DNA of 20,702 nucleotides, from positions 1-20,702 of the forward strand of contig JAHFTI010000010.1 in NCBI GenBank assembly GCA_023265535.1, written 5' to 3'. The notes beneath the pieces are model-generated. The model saw only the letters and a program-made list of their open reading frames with translations. It was not told where the DNA came from and ran no database searches. This stretch comes from Opitutaceae bacterium. Its GTDB lineage: Bacteria > Verrucomicrobiota > Verrucomicrobiia > Opitutales > Opitutaceae. The stretch's first letter is position 1. The number at the start of each line of letters is the position of its first letter. Position numbers and translations under genes: made by a program. This document shows positions 17,217-20,702 of this stretch, piece by piece.

Positions 17217-17783
17217 TCAGCCTTCGACAAGCTCGACTCCGGCCAGCCTCATCTTGGCAAGCATGTCAGGAATGTCCTGGCGATTCATGCCGACTCCCCT
17301 GCAGCCGGGAAGCAGCACACGCGTGTGGAAGCGCTCAGCCGACTGCAGGGCGGTGGTGCCAACGCAGTAGTCGGTTGCGAGTCCCACAATGTCCACCGTG
17401 ACAATGCCCCTCGCCTGAAGGAGGTCGGCGAGGTGCGAGCTGCGGCCCTGATTGTCCTCAAACGCTCCATACGAGTCGACCTTCGCGTCCAGTCCCTTGC
17501 GCCAGATGAGGTCCACGCTGTCGCGCGCAAGGCCGGGATGAAGCTCGGCTCCGCGCGTGAACTGCACGCAGTGCGCAGGCCAGTTGCCGAAGCTGACATG
17601 GTTTTCCGGGTGCAGGTCCTGCGTGGCGATGACGACGGCGTAGTCCCCCGACACGATGCGCCCATTCACAAAGGGCAGGATTGCCGAGGCATTGGCGATG
17701 GCGAGGGTGCCCCCCTCCATGAAGTCGTTCTGGACGTCGACCACAAGGAGGGCGCGTCCGGCTTTCTGGGTGGTGCTGGTCAT
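17217..17783 (-). CDS. pncA: Nicotinamidase
   Basis: This 188-residue cytoplasmic amidohydrolase converts nicotinamide to nicotinate, the entry step of the Preiss-Handler salvage route. The isochorismatase-like catalytic triad is visible: D16 in VVDVQNDF, K96 in WRKGLD and C140 in GLATDYCVGTTA. Metal-binding residues are D56, H58, H62 and H71 in TQDLHPENHVSFGNWPAHC. The length is usual for PncA (about 180-215). PncB and NadE, which process the product further, are encoded upstream in the same direction. The gene is preceded by a 73-bp gap after nrtR that contains a 23-bp palindrome ending 12 bp before the ATG, so it likely has its own NrtR-controlled promoter as well as read-through. There is no Shine-Dalgarno. 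Confidence 0.95.
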   Translation of the reverse strand: MTSTTQKAGRALLVVDVQNDFMEGGTLAIANASAILPFVNGRIVSGDYAVVIATQDLHPENHVSFGNWPAHCVQFTRGAELHPGLARDSVDLIWRKGLDAKVDSYGAFEDNQGRSSHLADLLQARGIVTVDIVGLATDYCVGTTALQSAERFHTRVLLPGCRGVGMNRQDIPDMLAKMRLAGVELVEG

Positions 17784-17794
17784 GATTTTGGTTA

Positions 17795-17817
17795 GGTTAG
17801 GTCAATATGACTATACC
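17795..17817. promoter_or_regulatory. Candidate NrtR operator upstream of pncA
   Basis: GGTtagGTCAataTGACtatACC is an imperfect 23-bp palindrome of the form GGT-N3-GTCA-N3-TGAC-N3-ACC. It lies in the 73-bp gap between nrtR and pncA and ends 12 bp upstream of the pncA ATG. On the minus strand it contains TATAGT (17815-17810), which could serve as a -10 element, so a bound repressor would block transcription. Three pentamers in tandem (GGTTA, GGTTA, GGTCA at 17790-17804) extend one arm. The symmetry is seen directly; assignment to NrtR is inferred from position and not from a known motif for this lineage. Confidence 0.5.
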
Positions 17818-17856
17818 AAGGGGGCGAAGGCAAGCGAATACGGAAAGGGGGGTGGC

Positions 17857-18528
17857 TCAGCCGAGCGAAAGGAAGAAGGGGCTGCGATTCTCCCAGTTCC
17901 ATCGGTAGGTGGTGGCGACGGGTCCGCGCACCTTTCTCGTGCCGACAGCGGTGACCAGGTTCTGCTTGAGCAGGTCGCGGCGGAAGTTGGAAAGGTCGAG
18001 CTTGCGACCGAGGATCGCTCCATACACGGAGGCGAGTTCGGAAAGGGTGAAGGCGTCGCCCAGGAAATGCGGCGACACGGGGGCGTACTGGATCTTGGCA
18101 CGGAGGCGTTGCACGGCCATCTCCAGGATTTCCTGGTGATCAAAGGCCCAGTTCTTGCCCAGTGCGGAGGAGGGCTCCATCCAGGCCATCCTCCCGATCT
18201 TGTCGTCGCCGGGCGGGAGCTCCCTCGGCATAGGGATTAGTCCGTAATGGGCAATGCTGACGACCCGTTCACGCGGATCGCGCCTGGGTTCCGTGAAGGT
18301 GCAGAGTTGCTCGAGGTAGGTGTGTTCAAGTCCAATGCTTGTGATCTTGCGTGTGCAGGCGTCCGCGGCGCTCTCGTCCTCGTGCACGTAGGTTCCGGGG
18401 AGGCAGATTCGCCCCTTGTGCGGGGCGGCTGTGCGCTGTCCGGCCAGCACCACGAGCCGTTCCGACTCGATGGCAAAAAGGACGAGGTCCACGGCGACTG
18501 CCGGCCTGGAATGGGTGTAGCTGTACAT
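17857..18528 (-). CDS. nrtR: Nudix-related transcriptional regulator of NAD metabolism
   Basis: This 223-residue protein is probably a repressor of the NAD salvage cluster that senses ADP-ribose or a related nucleotide, as characterised NrtR proteins do. The N-terminal Nudix-like domain (about 8-145) contains LAGQRTAAPHKGRICLPGTY (28-47) and a degenerate Nudix box after G45. The catalytic Glu residues are not conserved (TRKITSIGLE, 59-68), so hydrolysis is unlikely and ligand sensing more likely. The C-terminal winged-helix domain (about 155-220) has DAFTLSELASVYGAILGR and DLSNFRRDLLKQNLV, characteristic of NrtR. It begins 9 bp after the nadE stop, and a palindrome lies just past its own stop codon, ahead of pncA. 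The all-NAD context strengthens the call. Confidence 0.92.
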   Translation of the reverse strand: MYSYTHSRPAVAVDLVLFAIESERLVVLAGQRTAAPHKGRICLPGTYVHEDESAADACTRKITSIGLEHTYLEQLCTFTEPRRDPRERVVSIAHYGLIPMPRELPPGDDKIGRMAWMEPSSALGKNWAFDHQEILEMAVQRLRAKIQYAPVSPHFLGDAFTLSELASVYGAILGRKLDLSNFRRDLLKQNLVTAVGTRKVRGPVATTYRWNWENRSPFFLSLG

Positions 18529-18537
18529 GGCAGGGAA

Positions 18538-20505
18538 TCAGGCTTGGAGAAGTTCGCGGCGCAGTTCGGCCAACTCGTATTCGTAGTTTCCGGACAGGAT
18601 CGGATAGCGGCACCACGACCGCGGGTCGAGGTTCTCGTCGTCGAGATGGAAGCTCGGGGCGTAGCGTTCACGCTTCCACTGATTGCGACTCCAGAGGGTC
18701 AGCACACGTGAGATGGCTGTCAGGAGTTGCGCCTGTGTGCTGTTCGCACCGAATTCGGCGGAATTCCTGAGTGAGAGATAGATGTCCCGGGGCCCCTTTT
18801 TCTCAACGACGAGCAGCTTCTGGATCCGGTTGATCAGGCGGTAGGAGCCTCCGAGATCGGCCTCGTCGGTCTGGGCGGAAGTGGCGGGACGCAGCTCCGC
18901 GGTGGGTGCCTGCCGGATGATCAGGTCGAGCGAGGCAAAGCCGTATTCCCTGCGCGCCCAGACGAGCCATTCCCTCAGGAACACCTTGTCGATGCCCGCC
19001 ACCGGAGCGAGGCTGCCGGCGGTGTCCCCGTCCATGGTGCAATAGCCCACCATGGCCTCGCTGCGATTGCTGGTGGTGATCAGGAGGAAGTTCTCCGCGT
19101 TCGCGACCGCCCAGATCGGCGGGTTGCGCACGCGGGCCTGGATGTTCTGGCGTGTGACATCGTCGCGCTGCCAGTCGAGTTCGCGGCCGAGGTAGCCAGA
19201 GAGGAGCTGCTCGGTCGCCTCCACCAGGGGGGCGATGTTGAAGCAGGCAAAACGGGCGCCGACATCGGCCGCCACGGCCTTGGCGGCCTCCAGGGTGACC
19301 TGTCCGCTATTGCCGGAGGCCTGGTAGGCGCAGGTGAGCAGCCGCCCCACGATCGCCCTCTCCTCGGCGCCCGCCGGCAGGCCGACGAGCTGCTCCAGCC
19401 AGGCCCGGCCCTCCGTGTCCGCGTGCCTGACCATCAGGGCGATGAGCACGGCGCACACCGCCGAGTCGGCGCCTCCCGAGAGGGAGAGTGCGAAGCCGCG
19501 ACACCGTGTCTTCCTGAGGTAATCGAAGAGGCCGAGTGCCTCGGCCCGGGTGAACTCGGTCTCGCGCGACGGGGTGGGGCGTGCCACGACGGGCGTGGGC
19601 TCGGAGGGGCCGCCGGGCTGGGGCCAGCGCCAGTCCGCCCTGATGGTCCCCTGTTCGGAGAGGGCTGGCACATAGCTCGCCAGGCGGGAGCGGCTGACGC
19701 GGTTGGTCTCGAGATCGATGATGGCCGAGATGAGTGTCCAGCCGCGCGTGAGGAAACGCTCCGAGGTGGCGCGCACCTGTCCCCCGCTGGCGATCAGGCA
19801 GTCACCGTCGTAGATGGCCCGCCCCGCCTCGTTGCCCAGCAGGTTGGCATAGACGTAGGCGCAGTTGAAGGCGCGCGAGCCCTCGCAGACAAAACGTTCG
19901 CGCACGGTGGCCTTTCCGAAGGCGAAATGGCTGGCCGACGGGTTGAGGATGACATCCACCCCATGCCGCGAATGGCTGATGCCCGGCCGCCCGGCGACCC
20001 AGGCATCCTCGCAAATCTCCAGGGCCACCCTGACGCCGCCCAGGTCGTACAGGAGGTCACCCAGAGGGACCGATTTTCCGTCGCCCAGCGTGGTCTGCAC
20101 GATGACACCGGCGGGCCAGCTCTTGAAGAAGCGGGGTTCGTAATGGATTCCGTCGCCAGCGAGGTTCTGCTTTGCCGTGAAGCCGAGCAGCACGCCGTCC
20201 AGAATGACGGCGATCACGTTGTAGGTGCTACCGGCATGGCTCAGCGGAAGCCCCACGGCCACGCCCAGTCCCTGGGTCGCCGGAACGATCCGGGTTTCCA
20301 GGAGACGCAGGGCGAGTTCGGTGACGTAGGGGGCGTGAAACTCGTCCTCGCAGCCGTAACCCGTGATGCACAGTTCGGGAAGGCAGAGCAGGTTGACACC
20401 CTGTGTGCGCGCCTCCTGGATCACTGCGAGGATCTTCTCGCAATTGCCGAGCCAGTCCTTGGGCGTCGTGTTGATGGCGGCGGCGGCCAGTGTGATGAGT
20501 TTCAT
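18538..20505 (-). CDS. nadE: Glutamine-dependent NAD synthetase
   Basis: This 655-residue cytoplasmic two-domain enzyme amidates nicotinate adenine dinucleotide to NAD using glutamine and ATP. The N-terminal nitrilase-like glutaminase domain (about 1-280) carries the triad E44 (LPELCITGYGCED), K112 (TAKQNLAGDG) and C165 (EICEDAW). The C-terminal synthetase domain (about 320-655) has the ATP-pyrophosphatase loop SLSGGADSA (341-349), TTSNRSEAMVGYCTMDGD and LRPATSAQTDEADLG. The length fits the long glutamine-dependent class rather than the short ammonia-dependent NadE. ATG 20505 is chosen because the enzyme fold starts there; the frame stays open upstream but that part overlaps the end of pncB. 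The 13-bp spacing after pncB and 9-bp spacing before nrtR indicate one operon. The bases before the ATG are pyrimidine-rich (CCCTCCCCCCTCC) with no Shine-Dalgarno. Confidence 0.96.
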   Translation of the reverse strand: MKLITLAAAAINTTPKDWLGNCEKILAVIQEARTQGVNLLCLPELCITGYGCEDEFHAPYVTELALRLLETRIVPATQGLGVAVGLPLSHAGSTYNVIAVILDGVLLGFTAKQNLAGDGIHYEPRFFKSWPAGVIVQTTLGDGKSVPLGDLLYDLGGVRVALEICEDAWVAGRPGISHSRHGVDVILNPSASHFAFGKATVRERFVCEGSRAFNCAYVYANLLGNEAGRAIYDGDCLIASGGQVRATSERFLTRGWTLISAIIDLETNRVSRSRLASYVPALSEQGTIRADWRWPQPGGPSEPTPVVARPTPSRETEFTRAEALGLFDYLRKTRCRGFALSLSGGADSAVCAVLIALMVRHADTEGRAWLEQLVGLPAGAEERAIVGRLLTCAYQASGNSGQVTLEAAKAVAADVGARFACFNIAPLVEATEQLLSGYLGRELDWQRDDVTRQNIQARVRNPPIWAVANAENFLLITTSNRSEAMVGYCTMDGDTAGSLAPVAGIDKVFLREWLVWARREYGFASLDLIIRQAPTAELRPATSAQTDEADLGGSYRLINRIQKLLVVEKKGPRDIYLSLRNSAEFGANSTQAQLLTAISRVLTLWSRNQWKRERYAPSFHLDDENLDPRSWCRYPILSGNYEYELAELRRELLQA

Positions 20506-20518
20506 GGAGGGGGGAGGG

Positions 20519-20702
20519 TCAGGCTGCCTGGAACTGCTGGCGGAGGCGTTCGACCTCCGGGCTGAGGTCCACCTGGGCCGCGGTGCCATCGACTCCATAG
20601 ACCGAGCGAAGGTAGGTGAGGAATCCCTGGTCGTCGCAGATGCTCTTTCCCGGGGCGTCCGAGATCTTGGCCACGGCGCGGCCGTTCACCGAGAGCGGCT
20701 TC
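20519..20702 (-). CDS. pncB: Nicotinate phosphoribosyltransferase, C-terminal part only (runs off the window)
   Basis: Translation of the minus strand from the window edge gives 61 residues ending in TGA at 20521-20519. The segment KPLSVNGRAVAKISDAPGKS, followed by ICDDQGFLTYLRSVYGV, closely resembles the C-terminus of E. coli-type PncB as I remember it (NGKPVAKLSDSPGKTICHD...LRKAF). PncB joins nicotinate to PRPP to make nicotinate mononucleotide, the step between PncA and NadE. The stop is 13 bp before the nadE start, consistent with an operon. The start and active site lie outside the window, so the assignment rests on this short tail plus the neighbouring genes. Confidence 0.82.
   Translation of the reverse strand, partial: KPLSVNGRAVAKISDAPGKSICDDQGFLTYLRSVYGVDGTAAQVDLSPEVERLRQQFQAA

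Noticed and set aside
17857..18528. NrtR gene as an active Nudix hydrolase
   Set aside because: The catalytic Glu residues of the Nudix box are replaced and a C-terminal winged-helix domain is present, which fits a regulator.
19423..20565. 380-codon plus-strand open frame opposite nadE
   Set aside because: NadE catalytic motifs on the minus strand are unambiguous; the plus frame is a shadow.

Overview
The window looks like chromosomal DNA from a GC-rich member of the Verrucomicrobiota, most likely an Opitutaceae relative. The lineage call is an inference from style. The first TonB-dependent receptor has the carboxypeptidase-like N-terminal domain and 'VVMSAFVVSS' linker common in that group. 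Secreted proteins are abundant, third codon positions are strongly G/C, and most genes lack a Shine-Dalgarno sequence. I saw no rRNA, tRNA, CRISPR array, transposase or phage gene.

Left part (1-8423): a 5'-truncated TonB-dependent receptor (+) ends at a good intrinsic terminator. It is followed on the minus strand by a two-component system: a membrane histidine kinase with several OB-fold-like periplasmic segments, and a NarL/LuxR-type response regulator. Divergent from the kinase is a secreted glycoside hydrolase family 3 beta-glucosidase-type enzyme. Together these suggest oligosaccharide sensing, import and breakdown.

Middle (8424-13295): one very large secreted protein combines TPR-like helical repeats, a Gln/Gly 12-bp minisatellite, a right-handed beta-helix and a charged C-terminal coiled coil. 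Its reading frame is open for about 1,550 codons except for one in-frame TAA at 8811-8813. That stop separates the signal peptide from the rest.

Right part (13346-20702): seven tightly packed minus-strand genes form an NAD salvage and uptake cluster. In transcription order they are pncB (3' part only), nadE, nrtR, pncA, nadR, a TonB-dependent receptor and pnuC. PncA, PncB and NadE deamidate nicotinamide, make nicotinate mononucleotide and amidate NaAD; the NadD step is not in the window. PnuC and NadR import nicotinamide riboside and convert it to NMN and NAD. The receptor lies between nadR and pnuC, overlaps nadR by 68 bp, and is coupled to pnuC through an ATGA overlap. This makes it a strong candidate for an outer-membrane transporter of a vitamin B3 compound. 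A 23-bp imperfect palindrome just upstream of pncA is the best candidate NrtR operator.

The most unusual items are the in-cluster receptor with its putative operator, the stop-interrupted TPR/beta-helix protein, and the OB-fold-rich sensor kinase.
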